Shown here in pieces: positions 28,411 through 39,054 of a stretch of 64,000 bases of DNA (its first letter is position 1; each line of letters opens with the position of its first letter). The notes under the pieces were generated by a model. The model was not told where the DNA came from. It did no database searches and saw only the letters and a list, made by a program, of their open reading frames with translations. The stretch is from Treponema sp. (GTDB taxonomy: Bacteria; Spirochaetota; Spirochaetia; Treponematales; Breznakiellaceae): assembly GCA_009777535.1 (NCBI GenBank), contig WRLP01000004.1:1-64000 (forward strand), written 5' to 3'. Made by a program: the position numbers and the translations under genes.

Positions 28411-30202
28411 AAAGGAAAACAACGGCTCACCCGAAAAATTCCGGTTAATTGACGCTGTTGTGATTCTGCTGTGTCTTTTGGGGGCAGCGTTCAGTTTTAA
28501 CCTGTTCAGACTGGATCTGCTTAGAACCATCAGTTCACAAAACAATATACCGGCCGGAACCGTGGTAATTAAATACAATATCGTACAGCGCCGTCTTGGA
28601 GACAGGCTTCTGTGGGACAGGCTTTCAGTTGAATCGCCGGTTTACTTTGGAGACATGATTCGGGTGGCGAATTTTTCCGCAGCAAGGCTTCATTTGGAAG
28701 ATAACAGCATCGACTTAAACGAAAATACTTTAATACGCATACAGAGTACACGGGAGGGCCCTTTAAGTATTGAGCTGAGCGAGGGAAGCCTGTCAATTAC
28801 ATCGGGGCAGGACAGCGTTATATTACTGGATCTGATGGGCACGCAGGTACAGGCAGAAGGTGGAACCGTACTCAATGCATCAGCCTCGGAAGACGGCATC
28901 GAACTGCATGTAAGTCAGGGAACGGCTCTGTTCGCCGATGAGGGGCGGGAGGTTTCTTCCGGCATGATGGTCGCCCTGGACCCAGCGGGTACACAGGTGA
29001 ACAGGCCTTCAATAGCGGTAATAAATCCCCGGCCGAATGCGCGCTATCTGAAAAGTTCCGCAGACAACGTTAACATCAACTTTGCCTGGAACAGGTTCAA
29101 CCTTGAACCAAACCAGGCCCTGCGTTTGGAAATTTCCGAAGACAGGGACTTCAGGCAGCTTACCAGAAGTATCGGGAACCTTTCCTCTTCGGTGGAAGCG
29201 GCCCTTGGTAAAGGCCAGTGGCACTGGCGGCTGTCCGGCGCAGGAGCCATTCTTGGTTCAGGCAGCTTCTCCGTGGTAGAAGCATCGGGGCCGCAGTTAT
29301 ATAGTCCGGTAAGGGACAGCCTGTTCCGTTACGAGAACGATTTGCCGAAAGTGCGCTTCCAATGGTCGGGAACCGAGGAAGCATCACACTATCACATCGA
29401 AGTCAGCGGGACAGCAGATTTCGAAAACCCTGTCATAAGCAGGCGTGAGGCCGCATCTTTCTTTATCGATAACGATTCAAGCCTGGGGTCCGGAACCTGG
29501 TATTGGCGCGTAACGCCGGTTTTTTCTTCCCAGTACGAGGGCCGTCCCACTTTTTCCCAGGCATTTTTCCGCATAGAACAAAGTACCTCTCCGGGGGGGC
29601 TGCCCGGCGGGCTGGCAATCGTAGTGCCTGAGCCCGAAATAGAACAGCCGCAGCCGGCGGCAACCCAGCCGGCGGCAAGACAGGCCCAGCCTGCGGCCAG
29701 GCAACCGGCTGCTCAGCCGGCCGCACGGCCAGCTGCACAACCAGCCGCACGACCTGCCGCTCAACCAGCTGCTCAACCAGCTGCTCAACCAGCCGCTCAA
29801 CCGGCCGCTCAACCGGTGCAGTTTTTACCCGCTCCGGGGAACATTCAGCCTGTCAATGGACAGAGGATAGGAATCGAAGAATTCAGAGTCCGAAGGGAAA
29901 TAGTTTTCAGATGGTCGGCGGTACAGGACGCCAACACCTATATTTTTAATTTATATCAGCAGACCGGTAATTCAAGGCGGCAGATCATCAGCAGAACATT
30001 TGATAATATTACAAGCTGGACTTTGGATGATCTGAGCCTGCTGGACAGCGGTAATTTTATCTGGCAGATAGAAGCAGTCAGAAGAAGGCCGAACGGAACT
30101 TATGAACAAAGAGGCAGGGTTGGGGAATACTCCTTTACATTGACTATTCCGCCTCCCACACAAATACGAATTGATCAACCGGGAATTCTTTATGGAAATT
30201 AA
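28403..30202 (+). CDS. FecR-domain protein with QPAA/RPAA low-complexity hinge
   Basis: FecR-like 'GDMIRVANFSAARLHLEDNSIDLNENTLIRIQ...LSEGSLSI'; Ala/Gln/Pro repeat at about 29640-29820; ATGA overlap with the cyclase. Confidence 0.8.
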   Translation: MNEKENNGSPEKFRLIDAVVILLCLLGAAFSFNLFRLDLLRTISSQNNIPAGTVVIKYNIVQRRLGDRLLWDRLSVESPVYFGDMIRVANFSAARLHLEDNSIDLNENTLIRIQSTREGPLSIELSEGSLSITSGQDSVILLDLMGTQVQAEGGTVLNASASEDGIELHVSQGTALFADEGREVSSGMMVALDPAGTQVNRPSIAVINPRPNARYLKSSADNVNINFAWNRFNLEPNQALRLEISEDRDFRQLTRSIGNLSSSVEAALGKGQWHWRLSGAGAILGSGSFSVVEASGPQLYSPVRDSLFRYENDLPKVRFQWSGTEEASHYHIEVSGTADFENPVISRREAASFFIDNDSSLGSGTWYWRVTPVFSSQYEGRPTFSQAFFRIEQSTSPGGLPGGLAIVVPEPEIEQPQPAATQPAARQAQPAARQPAAQPAARPAAQPAARPAAQPAAQPAAQPAAQPAAQPVQFLPAPGNIQPVNGQRIGIEEFRVRREIVFRWSAVQDANTYIFNLYQQTGNSRRQIISRTFDNITSWTLDDLSLLDSGNFIWQIEAVRRRPNGTYEQRGRVGEYSFTLTIPPPTQIRIDQPGILYGN

Positions 30203-31355
30203 AAGACAGTTTAACAATCAGCGTATTCTAAAAATACTGATAGGGGCGGTTTTTCTTTTCGCTCTTTGCCCCGGGCTGCAGGCGCAGTCGGGCGGATTTT
30301 ATCTGGACAGAAGCAGCGCCCGCCCCAGGTTTGTTCAGCGTCTGACATGGACAGGCGGCGAATATGCCATACGTTATGAAGTTGTAATGGAAAGGGAAGA
30401 AGCGGGGGTCTACAGTTCCCTGATTCAGGAATTTACAACGATGTCTTTCATTGAAGTTTCACTGCCGCCCGGGATGTATCGTTTTCGCGTAATTCCGTAC
30501 GACTATCTTGACAGACCCGGCACGGCGTCCCAGTGGATGAGCATTGAAGTTCTTGCCGCGCTTAACCCTGAACTGGATGTTACAACTCCGGAACTTGCTT
30601 TTTCGCTGGACGAAGATGTGTACGTTATGAGCGTTTCCGGCAGGAACCTGACAGACGATTCGGAAGTATACCTGCGCGGCAATGACGGTGAGCTTATAAT
30701 CCCCAGTGAAAAACAAATCAGCCCCGATGGTACAACTGTGCGGCTTATCTTTGAAAAGGATCAGTTTTATCCGGGGGATTTTGAGCTCGTTATAAGAAAC
30801 CCGGGCGGATTGGAAACAAGCATGGGTGGAATTACCATTTCATACGATGAGACCGGGACTGAGTATATGGTGTACATCCGTAAACCCTTCAAATTTACCC
30901 CAGATATACTGCACATAAGCGCCGCATGGAAACCGATTCTTCCGGTCTACTATGATGAAAACCAGGCCTTCGGCAGGGAGCCTTCCGGAGCCGGCGCCGC
31001 AATAAACCTGGGCTTGATTTATTCAAGATGGGATTTAATCGAAATCGGGATTGAAATTGGAATATCACTTTACAATTCCGAAGAAAATGCCGCGTCGCCG
31101 GAAATAGGTCTATTGGTACAAAAATGGTTTCCAAACCGCGTAACTGCACTTATCTTCCGGACAGGCATCGGTATTACCATGATGGGCGGGGATGATAAAA
31201 CAGAAAACCTTTTTCACACAAGCATCGCCACTTCATTTTTTTGGCTGATCACAAGAAATATATTCGCTGAGGCCGGCGTTGGTTACACGCACATGGCCAA
31301 GGATGAGCCATCGGGTTATATTACACCGTGGATTGGAATAGGCATGCAGCTGTAG
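30192..31355 (+). CDS. Secreted/outer-membrane protein of unknown function
   Basis: Signal peptide, IPT-like middle, amphipathic beta-strand C-terminus. Confidence 0.6.
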   Translation: MEIKRQFNNQRILKILIGAVFLFALCPGLQAQSGGFYLDRSSARPRFVQRLTWTGGEYAIRYEVVMEREEAGVYSSLIQEFTTMSFIEVSLPPGMYRFRVIPYDYLDRPGTASQWMSIEVLAALNPELDVTTPELAFSLDEDVYVMSVSGRNLTDDSEVYLRGNDGELIIPSEKQISPDGTTVRLIFEKDQFYPGDFELVIRNPGGLETSMGGITISYDETGTEYMVYIRKPFKFTPDILHISAAWKPILPVYYDENQAFGREPSGAGAAINLGLIYSRWDLIEIGIEIGISLYNSEENAASPEIGLLVQKWFPNRVTALIFRTGIGITMMGGDDKTENLFHTSIATSFFWLITRNIFAEAGVGYTHMAKDEPSGYITPWIGIGMQL

Positions 31356-31357
31356 GA

Positions 31358-32206
31358 TCAATAATAACTGATCCTGTAATCGCCTGTTACGGTAAAACCC
31401 AGCCGGTCATAGAGCCTGCGCGCCGCGTGATTTGATTTCCTGACATAAAGGGTAACCCCCCTGCCCTGCTTAATCAAAGAACCGATAAATACGGCGGCCA
31501 TGCAGCGCGCAATTCCCAGGCCGCGAAAATCCGGGTGAACATAAACTCCCCCTACCTGAAACCTTGTAAAAGAAATGGCGTTAATATTTATTTTTCCGAC
31601 AAGCCGCCCGTCAAGCTCGGCGGCAAGAATTCCCTCTTTTACAATTAACTGCGCTGTGTTAATCCTGGAGGCTGCGGGATTAAATACAGCACCCCTGGGC
31701 AGAACTTCCTCCTGCTCATAACCGGCCTGCAGCGCAGCGAGGGAATCAAGGTCAACGAGCTGCGGAACACGAAGTACCAGGCTGGCCGGTTCCGGTTTAT
31801 AACATTGGCTTTCGGGCATTTTATCAATTATCATAAGATAATAATCATTGTTCTGGGCCGCCGCCTTTCCCCTTTTCGCCAATATATCTTCCAAAATTAC
31901 CGCATCTTCTTTTATTCCCTGTATAGAGTGAACTTTAACTGCTGTGAAAAAACCGTCAAGAAAAGGCGGCGCCGGAATTTCCCTGTGGCCGCAAAACACC
32001 GGCAGCAGGGTACTCCTGTTTTGAACAATAAGGGCGGCGGGTCCGCCGGTTTTTCCGCACAACTTCCAAACATTAGTATCTGAATTGCCGCGTTTTATAA
32101 ATCTTGCGCACGCGCCGACACAATAACGCTCCCACTCACGAAGCAGGGCTTCCGCCGCATCATCTCCATTTTTTTTTATTTTCCGCCAGCGGAATTTTTC
32201 ACTCAT
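31358..32206 (-). CDS. GNAT-family N-acetyltransferase
   Basis: C-terminal GGVYVHPDFRGLGIARCMAAVFIGSLIKQGRGVTLYVRKSNHAARRLYDRLGF. Confidence 0.88.
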   Translation of the reverse strand: MSEKFRWRKIKKNGDDAAEALLREWERYCVGACARFIKRGNSDTNVWKLCGKTGGPAALIVQNRSTLLPVFCGHREIPAPPFLDGFFTAVKVHSIQGIKEDAVILEDILAKRGKAAAQNNDYYLMIIDKMPESQCYKPEPASLVLRVPQLVDLDSLAALQAGYEQEEVLPRGAVFNPAASRINTAQLIVKEGILAAELDGRLVGKININAISFTRFQVGGVYVHPDFRGLGIARCMAAVFIGSLIKQGRGVTLYVRKSNHAARRLYDRLGFTVTGDYRISYY

Positions 32207-33876
32207 CAGGGGAGCGTTCCCTGTGCGGGAATTCTGCCGATGATTGCGGAAAAGCCGGCGGCAAATGATTCGGGAGCGTAGCTGTATACTGCTATTGCCC
32301 CGTCTATCCAGGGGACGTTTTCCAAATAAACAGGACTGAGTACAGAAAAAACAATCACTTTTTTTCCCATTGCCTCCAGCGCACGCAGCATTCTTATGTC
32401 CGACGCATCTGCAAGGCAAAAAATTATTGTATCGGCGTTACGCGCATACTGAATAATTCCCGACGTCCCCTGGTTTTCGGAGTAACTGTATGCGGCGGCA
32501 TCCGGAAAGGCAGCCCTTCCCGCCCGGAAAAAATCGCCGTACCGGCCGGCCAGGAGCACCCTGCCCGCTCTTTCTGCCGTCAGCGGAAAAAGACCTTCGT
32601 TTTGTCTTACGATTGTTACGCTTCTGGCGGCCAGGCTGACAAAAAACGCGGCTCCCTGCGGATCGTGCAGTTCATTTTCAACTTTTACTAAATCGGGAAT
32701 ATAGGGAACCGCCTTCTCACCGCGAAGAAACGTCAGCTTAAGTTCCAGTGTACGGCGGGCGGCGGATCGGACACAACGGCGGAATTCCTCATCCGTCTTC
32801 ATTCCGGAGACAAGAAGTGTCCATACCGGATCGTAAAGAAGCGGTGTATTTGACAGCATGACAATATCGTTGCCGGCAAGCAGCGCCTGCATAACGGTGC
32901 GGGAAAGAGCGCCGCCCCAGGATGTTGCGCCGTTCATCATTAAATCGTCGGTAACAATAATTCCATTGTAGCCTATCATGCCGCGTAACACATCTTTAAG
33001 GAACCAGGACGAAAGGGAAGCAGGCGCCCCGCCGCCGCCGGTTAAGGGAAAGGCGAGGTGCCCGCTCATTACCGCCGGCAGCCCTTCTGATGCGAGCATT
33101 CTGTACGGAATAAGCTCCCTTTCCCAAAGAACCTCGAAGGGAACTTCGATCCGCGGCAGTACACCGTGGGAATCGAGCTCTGTATCGCCGTGGCCCGGAT
33201 AGTGCTTGGCGGTCGGGATAACACCTGCGGCCTGCTGGCCCTTCATAAAGGCCGAGCCGAGAATTCCTGTTTTTACAGGGTCACTGGAAAAAGCCCTGGG
33301 GCCTATCAAGAGCGAATCACGGTTTGTAAAAAGGTCAACAGTGGGAGCAAAATTCATGTTGATACCAAGCAGCGCCAATTCCCTGCCTATGTAGTAACCG
33401 GCAAGGTATGCATCCTGCGGAAAACCCGATGCCCCGATGGCCATGTTGCCGGGCGTCTCGCTTGTATTTCCCTTAACATGGCGTATCAGACCACCTTCCT
33501 GATCGGTGGCAACCAAAAGGGGAATGCCGAAGGGACCCGAAAGGCTTGCCCGCTGTAATGTGCCAACGGCTCTTGCAAGAAGCGTGGTATCATCAGTATT
33601 CCAGCCGAAAATTTTTACACCGCCGATATTCCTCTGCCTAATCCAGTCCATAATAAGGGGCGAGGGCTCTGACCCAACCCAGCCAAGCATAAAAACCTGC
33701 GCCAGAGCCTGCTCATCGCTCATGGCGGATTCGATTGCGGCGGCAAGCCTTTCAGGCGGCTCGGGATCGGAAAAACTTAATGAATAAATAAAAGACGGAA
33801 TCGCGGTAAAAAAGAAAATTAAAAAAAATGCGCATAATGTTTTTGAGAAAAGTTTTTCTGAAAAGAAACGGTTCAC
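32206..33876 (-). CDS. Glycoside hydrolase family 3 (NagZ-like) beta-N-acetylhexosaminidase
   Basis: DQEGGLIRHVKG, AKHYPGHGDTELDSH, VTDDLMM motifs; start (GTG about 33876) uncertain. Confidence 0.85.
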   Translation of the reverse strand: MNRFFSEKLFSKTLCAFFLIFFFTAIPSFIYSLSFSDPEPPERLAAAIESAMSDEQALAQVFMLGWVGSEPSPLIMDWIRQRNIGGVKIFGWNTDDTTLLARAVGTLQRASLSGPFGIPLLVATDQEGGLIRHVKGNTSETPGNMAIGASGFPQDAYLAGYYIGRELALLGINMNFAPTVDLFTNRDSLLIGPRAFSSDPVKTGILGSAFMKGQQAAGVIPTAKHYPGHGDTELDSHGVLPRIEVPFEVLWERELIPYRMLASEGLPAVMSGHLAFPLTGGGGAPASLSSWFLKDVLRGMIGYNGIIVTDDLMMNGATSWGGALSRTVMQALLAGNDIVMLSNTPLLYDPVWTLLVSGMKTDEEFRRCVRSAARRTLELKLTFLRGEKAVPYIPDLVKVENELHDPQGAAFFVSLAARSVTIVRQNEGLFPLTAERAGRVLLAGRYGDFFRAGRAAFPDAAAYSYSENQGTSGIIQYARNADTIIFCLADASDIRMLRALEAMGKKVIVFSVLSPVYLENVPWIDGAIAVYSYAPESFAAGFSAIIGRIPAQGTLP

Positions 33877-33892
33877 CCAGAGCAGCAAAGTA

Positions 33893-34903
33893 TTAAGAGT
33901 CTCCGCCCAGTTTATCAATATATTCGGCGGCGTTATGAGCGGCGGTTGCGCCCTCCCCCGCCGCAACAACGACCTGCCTGAATGAGCCTGAACGTACATC
34001 GCCGGCAGCGAACAGACCCGGCTCTGCGGTTGCCATTTTTTGATCTGTAATAATATAGCTGTTACCATCCAGCTTTGCTCCAAGGCCGCTGCCGGATACA
34101 AGCGCCGATTGGGGAACCATTCCGGCTAAAATGAAAACCGCATCGGCGGCTTCCTCATAAACTTTTGAATCGGGAACATGTTCAAGCACAAGGGCGCCTA
34201 CCTTTCCGGCCGAAAGAGGATTTTTATCGTCCGGCGCAGTACCCTTAATTTCCTTCAGTATCGTATTAAAGCGGACTTCGATATGAGGGTTATCGAGCAC
34301 CCTGTCGGCAATGGCTTTTTGTGCGCGGAAGCGATCGCGCCTGTGAACAAGTACAACCTTATCGGTAAGCCGCGATAAATACCGGGCTTCATCGCAGGCG
34401 GCATCCCCTCCCCCTATCACAAATATTTTTTTATTTTTGAAAAAGGGTCCGTCGCAGGTTGCGCAGTAGGACACCCCCCTTCCAAAAAATTCTTTTTCGC
34501 CGGGTATATTCAGATAACTATGTACAGCGCCTGTCGCGGCAATTACCGCAGGGGCCTTTATTATCTTGCCGTCTTCCAGGCCGGCGAAAAAATATACGCC
34601 TTCTTTTTTTAACGAGCCTACCGCCCCCGAAAGAAAAGACGCTCCAAAAGATTCCGCCTGGCGGTGCAGGTCCTGGGAAAAATCATAGCCTGTCCTGGGG
34701 CCGGAGGTAACGCTGCCCTGTGCGTCAAGCTGCTCGACATTGCCCGGGTAATTTTCAAGCACATCAATGCTAAGAACCTGTCCGCCCGGCGCAAGCTGTT
34801 CAACCACAAGTACATTAAGACCGGCCCTTGCTCCGTATTGCGCGGCTGTAAGCCCGGCCGGGCCGGCTCCGATGATCAATAAATCTACATTAATATCATT
34901 CAT
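33893..34903 (-). CDS. trxB: Thioredoxin reductase
   Basis: GAGPAGLTAA, CATCDGPFF redox motif, FAAGDVRSG. Confidence 0.93.
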   Translation of the reverse strand: MNDINVDLLIIGAGPAGLTAAQYGARAGLNVLVVEQLAPGGQVLSIDVLENYPGNVEQLDAQGSVTSGPRTGYDFSQDLHRQAESFGASFLSGAVGSLKKEGVYFFAGLEDGKIIKAPAVIAATGAVHSYLNIPGEKEFFGRGVSYCATCDGPFFKNKKIFVIGGGDAACDEARYLSRLTDKVVLVHRRDRFRAQKAIADRVLDNPHIEVRFNTILKEIKGTAPDDKNPLSAGKVGALVLEHVPDSKVYEEAADAVFILAGMVPQSALVSGSGLGAKLDGNSYIITDQKMATAEPGLFAAGDVRSGSFRQVVVAAGEGATAAHNAAEYIDKLGGDS

Positions 34904-34906
34904 ATT

Positions 34907-35590
34907 TTATTTCTCCATTGCGGCGTAATCGCTGACTAAATAGTGCAAAGGCTTTTCATCTTCGATAATGGCCGGGAAACGCCCGCGTTCTTCCAGGAAA
35001 AAATTATCTGCATGATCATCATTAACCATTGACACTTCCCCCAGGAGCAGAACAGCATCATCGCACCAAAACTGATGAAACACTTCGCGAAACAGCGTTA
35101 TGCTTTCACCGGGTTTAAGCCGGATTATTGTACCGGGATCAACTTTGTAGTTGCGTCCGTCTACAGCTACCGGAACAGGACTTTTTTTGTCGATGACTTT
35201 AGGCCCCTGCGAGTTATACACCTGCACACAAAGGCAGCCGCTGCCGCCGCGGTTTATTATGTCTTCCATTTTGTTTTGATGATAATGATAGGGCGTAAAC
35301 TGTTTCGGGCGAACAATCAAAATTTTTTCCGCATAGGTCTTTGGGCACGATGGTATATTTGTGTTTCCGTTTCTAATGGTAAACAGAAATAGGCCCGTTT
35401 TTTCATAATCAGAACTGCCAAAATCCGTCAGGTCCCAGCCTAAATTATTTTTCTTTATCTCATCATATTCCTGCCCCTTGTCTTTCCAGTCTTCAGGGCC
35501 CCAGTAAGCAAACGGAGGAAGAAAAAAATTCATCTTGTGTATAAAATCCTTTGCTTGCCGAATATAATTATTTATTTCTGAACGTTTCAT
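34907..35590 (-). CDS. D-lyxose isomerase-family protein
   Basis: MKRSEINNYIRQAKDFI...LPPFAYWGPEDW...HYHQNKMEDIINRGGG cupin pattern. Confidence 0.8.
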   Translation of the reverse strand: MKRSEINNYIRQAKDFIHKMNFFLPPFAYWGPEDWKDKGQEYDEIKKNNLGWDLTDFGSSDYEKTGLFLFTIRNGNTNIPSCPKTYAEKILIVRPKQFTPYHYHQNKMEDIINRGGSGCLCVQVYNSQGPKVIDKKSPVPVAVDGRNYKVDPGTIIRLKPGESITLFREVFHQFWCDDAVLLLGEVSMVNDDHADNFFLEERGRFPAIIEDEKPLHYLVSDYAAMEK

Positions 35591-35599
35591 TAATACCTC

Positions 35600-36085
35600 C
35601 TACCGTGAACAGCAATGTTTATATTTTTTACCGCTGCCGCAGGGACAGCTCTCATTCCGGCCGACCTTCGGGGAAGTCCGTACAATTGTATGGGGAACCA
35701 AATGCCCCTTGTCGTAATACCATTGGCCGTTTTCTTTTACGAACATGGCAGTCTCGTGGTGAACTTCTTTTAAACCATCCTTCTCATATTCCGCTTTGAA
35801 CTCGACAGTCCCTTCGTTATCCGAAAATCCACCCTTCTCTGTTGAAAGAATTGTTAAACCAAGCCAGGAAGATTTCTCGCTCCAGTCCTGTGTTGATTTG
35901 CGGTCTATATCTTCTTCACCTCTGCGAAGGCAGGTGTTGATAATATAATCGATCTCATGCTCTGCATAAGCGCTGTAACGGCTGCGCATCAGGGCTTCGG
36001 CGGTGGGAGCTTTTGCGCTGCCGCCTATGTATTGCCCGCAGCACTTGGCATAGGCAAGTTCTGAACCGCACGGGCATTTCTTCAT
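35600..36085 (-). CDS. YchJ-family protein with SEC-C metal-binding motifs
   Basis: [20 protein letters not shown] and C-terminal [16 protein letters not shown]. Confidence 0.9.
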   Translation of the reverse strand: MKKCPCGSELAYAKCCGQYIGGSAKAPTAEALMRSRYSAYAEHEIDYIINTCLRRGEEDIDRKSTQDWSEKSSWLGLTILSTEKGGFSDNEGTVEFKAEYEKDGLKEVHHETAMFVKENGQWYYDKGHLVPHTIVRTSPKVGRNESCPCGSGKKYKHCCSR

Positions 36086-37464
36086 CGCAGTTCCTCCAGC
36101 AATGCGGCAGTTTCCGGCGGAATTGTTTTTGAGTTCACTTTTCTGTCCATTGCGCGCTCAAGGGAAGCGGGAACAGGTACAGCGCCGATCAAGGGCTCGA
36201 CAACTTCGGAAAATTTTGCAGGGTGAGCGGTACAGAGTATGCCAACCGGCCCTTCGCCGGTTTTATTTTCCGCTTTTAGCTTTTCAATTCCTTTCCAGGC
36301 AACGGCGCTGTGGGGATCAAGAAAGTATCCTTCTTCGCTGTAAACACGCTTAATGGCCTCCCGCGTATCTTCATCCGGAACCCAAACGCCCAATATCGCC
36401 TGCCGCATCTGCTCCCATGAAAAGTGAGCCGCCATTCGCTCAAAGTTGCTCGGCGCGCCGACATCCATGGCGTTGGATATTGTCGCCTGTGTTATGCGCT
36501 CCAGGTACTCACCTGAATCAAGATAATCGGGAACAGTTTTATTAACATTGGTCGCGGCGATGAACTGCTTTACCGGCGCGCCCATTTTCATTGCGTATAA
36601 CCCTGCCGTAAGATTGCCGAAATTGCCGGACGGCACACAGAGGGTAACAGGGCCGCAGCCGGCCGCGCCCTTCCCGGCCGGCTGATTGCCGCCGCCGGAT
36701 TGTCCGCCTTTACCGCCCGCTCTCGGCGTAGCATCACCGTCGGGATCGGTTATACCCGCCAAAGCCCTTCCAGCGGCGGCAGTATAGTAGGAAGCCTGCG
36801 GAATTAACCGGCAGATATTTATCGAGTTTGCCGAGGAGAGAGCCGTCTTCTTTCTTAAATCGTTGTCGGCAAGGGCGGCTTTTACCAGGCGCTGACAATC
36901 GTCAAAACTGCCTTCGACCGCAAGGGCGCAAATGTTTTTACCCAAACCCGCAATCTGCTTTTCCTGCAGGGGAGTTACCCTTCCCTTTGGATAAAGTACC
37001 GTAACAAAAATACCGGGCACATCAAAAAAGCCGTCCGCAACCGCCCCGCCCGTGTCGCCGGAAGTGGCAACCAAAATCCTTAAAGGCTTGTCTTCGCCGC
37101 GGCGGATATAGGCAAAAACCCTGGCCATAAAGCGCGCGCCAAAATCCTTGAAAGCCGCTGTCGGGCCGTGAAATAGTTCGAGCGCAAGCATTGAGTCCAC
37201 TGCCACCAGGGGGGCGCCAAAGGGATAGGCCGAATGGACAATGTCCGCCAAAACAGCGCCCGGTATATCATCTTTAACATATAATTTGATAGTTTCAAAG
37301 GCAATGTCGCAAAAATCCATGGTTCCCAAAGATGTTTTAACCGCCGCCGGGTATTGGGGAATTTCCTCCGGAATAAACAATCCGCCGTCCGGAGCAAGGC
37401 CGGCGATCGCAGCCTCGGCAAAACTGAAAGTTTCACCGCGGTTTCGGGTACTGTAGTAGCGCAT
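36082..37464 (-). CDS. thrC: Threonine synthase
   Basis: [59 protein letters not shown]. Confidence 0.93.
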   Translation of the reverse strand: MRYYSTRNRGETFSFAEAAIAGLAPDGGLFIPEEIPQYPAAVKTSLGTMDFCDIAFETIKLYVKDDIPGAVLADIVHSAYPFGAPLVAVDSMLALELFHGPTAAFKDFGARFMARVFAYIRRGEDKPLRILVATSGDTGGAVADGFFDVPGIFVTVLYPKGRVTPLQEKQIAGLGKNICALAVEGSFDDCQRLVKAALADNDLRKKTALSSANSINICRLIPQASYYTAAAGRALAGITDPDGDATPRAGGKGGQSGGGNQPAGKGAAGCGPVTLCVPSGNFGNLTAGLYAMKMGAPVKQFIAATNVNKTVPDYLDSGEYLERITQATISNAMDVGAPSNFERMAAHFSWEQMRQAILGVWVPDEDTREAIKRVYSEEGYFLDPHSAVAWKGIEKLKAENKTGEGPVGILCTAHPAKFSEVVEPLIGAVPVPASLERAMDRKVNSKTIPPETAALLEELR

Positions 37465-37550
37465 GGTTCATCATACCATGTGGAAAAGGCAAACAACAAC
37501 CTCGGCCCAAAGGGCTGTTCATAATACGAATTTAAGACTATTCTGTAAAA

Positions 37551-38231
37551 ATGAAACATAAATATATAACGATTTTATTGGTCTTGCTCCTTTTATTTGT
37601 TTTTGGAGGATGCAAAGGAAACCGTTCGTCCGGCTCGCCGGGAGAAGCAAATTTTGACAGGGACGCATCCTACGCCCTGGGAATGAATATTGGCATGAGC
37701 ATAACCGGCGACGGTATCATTCCGGATTTCGATGAATTACTAAAGGGAATGAAAGACGGCGCAGCAGGAAATACCCGAATGGACATTCAGGAAGCCATGG
37801 CGGCGGTTGAAGCGGCGTATTACGGCATGATGGAACAAAGAAATTCGGGGGCCATTCAGGATGAAACCCTATTTCTCGCCGAAAACTCATTGAAACCCAG
37901 TGTTATAACGACCGGCTCCGGTTTGCAATATGAAGTAATCAGCGAGGGTGTCGGCCCCAAACCCATCGAGACTGATATTGTGCAGGTACACTACGAGGGC
38001 AGACTGACAGACGGTACAGTTTTTGACAGTTCTTACGATCGCGGCGTACCGGCTGAATTTCCGCTAAACATGGTTATTCCGGGCTGGACAGAGGGGCTGC
38101 AGTTAATGAGCGTCGGCAGTAAATACAGGTTATATGTTCCTTCGGAAATTGGTTACGGATCCAATGACAATGGTATTATTCCGCCGTATTCAACACTGAT
38201 ATTTGAAGTGGAATTACTCGAAATAAAGTAG
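37551..38231 (+). CDS. FKBP-type peptidyl-prolyl isomerase, lipoprotein (Mip-like)
   Basis: Lipobox FGGC; VHYEGRLTDGTVFDSSYDRG...IPGWTEGLQLM...YGSND...IPPYSTLIFEVELLEI. Confidence 0.92.
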   Translation: MKHKYITILLVLLLLFVFGGCKGNRSSGSPGEANFDRDASYALGMNIGMSITGDGIIPDFDELLKGMKDGAAGNTRMDIQEAMAAVEAAYYGMMEQRNSGAIQDETLFLAENSLKPSVITTGSGLQYEVISEGVGPKPIETDIVQVHYEGRLTDGTVFDSSYDRGVPAEFPLNMVIPGWTEGLQLMSVGSKYRLYVPSEIGYGSNDNGIIPPYSTLIFEVELLEIK

Positions 38232-38237
38232 GAAGTA

Positions 38238-38936
38238 ATGAAAGGAACAAAGCTTTTTTGGTTGTACGCAATATTGATCTTTACCGCATCCGCTGCGGCA
38301 TTGCACGCAAGGGCAATTCAGGAAGATTACAGGAAGGCCGATGAAAAAGCCCGCGTCAGTTATGCATTCGGAATGATGCTTGGTTCGGAGCTTAAGGGAA
38401 CAGAACTGGAATTTAACTACGAAGCCTTTGCGCAGGGGCTCAAAGCGGTAATCGAAGACGGAGGCGGCCTGTTCAGCGAGCAGGAAGCCTTTGAAATTGT
38501 AAATACCGCCATGCAGAACGCCATGGAAAGAAGAACCGAAGAAAACAGAATTAAAGAAGAATTTTTTCTCGCCGAAAACATGGGAAGGCCCGGAATAATT
38601 ATCACAGAGAGCGGCCTGCAGTATGAAGTTCTGGAAGAAGGTGAAGGCGAAAAACCTCAACCCGATTCGGTTGTAAGGGTTCATTATGAAGGCAGCCTGA
38701 CAGACGGCGTTATTTTTGACAGTTCGTATAACGATGGTGAAAGCGCGGTAATTCCACTTGAACGTGTTATACCCGGCTGGACAGAAGGATTGCTATTGAT
38801 GAATGTGGGAAGCAAGTACAGACTGTACATCCCATCGAGCCTTGCATACGGCAGCAGCGGCGCCAGTCAGATAATTCCCCCGTATTCAACATTGATCTTT
38901 ACGGTGGAACTTCTGGAAATAATTGATTCCGAATAG
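38238..38936 (+). CDS. FKBP-type peptidyl-prolyl isomerase, second tandem copy
   Basis: Same FKBP motifs, secreted N-terminus. Confidence 0.92.
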   Translation: MKGTKLFWLYAILIFTASAAALHARAIQEDYRKADEKARVSYAFGMMLGSELKGTELEFNYEAFAQGLKAVIEDGGGLFSEQEAFEIVNTAMQNAMERRTEENRIKEEFFLAENMGRPGIIITESGLQYEVLEEGEGEKPQPDSVVRVHYEGSLTDGVIFDSSYNDGESAVIPLERVIPGWTEGLLLMNVGSKYRLYIPSSLAYGSSGASQIIPPYSTLIFTVELLEIIDSE

Positions 38937-39054
38937 GGTAAAAAGGAAAAGAGTATAGAGAAAAGGTAAAAGAAAGGGGGCTGCGAACCTCAACCAATGG
39001 CGAAGGTCCCCTCTTGATTACACGGATTGTTTTGAAGATAAAAAGGAGAAGATT

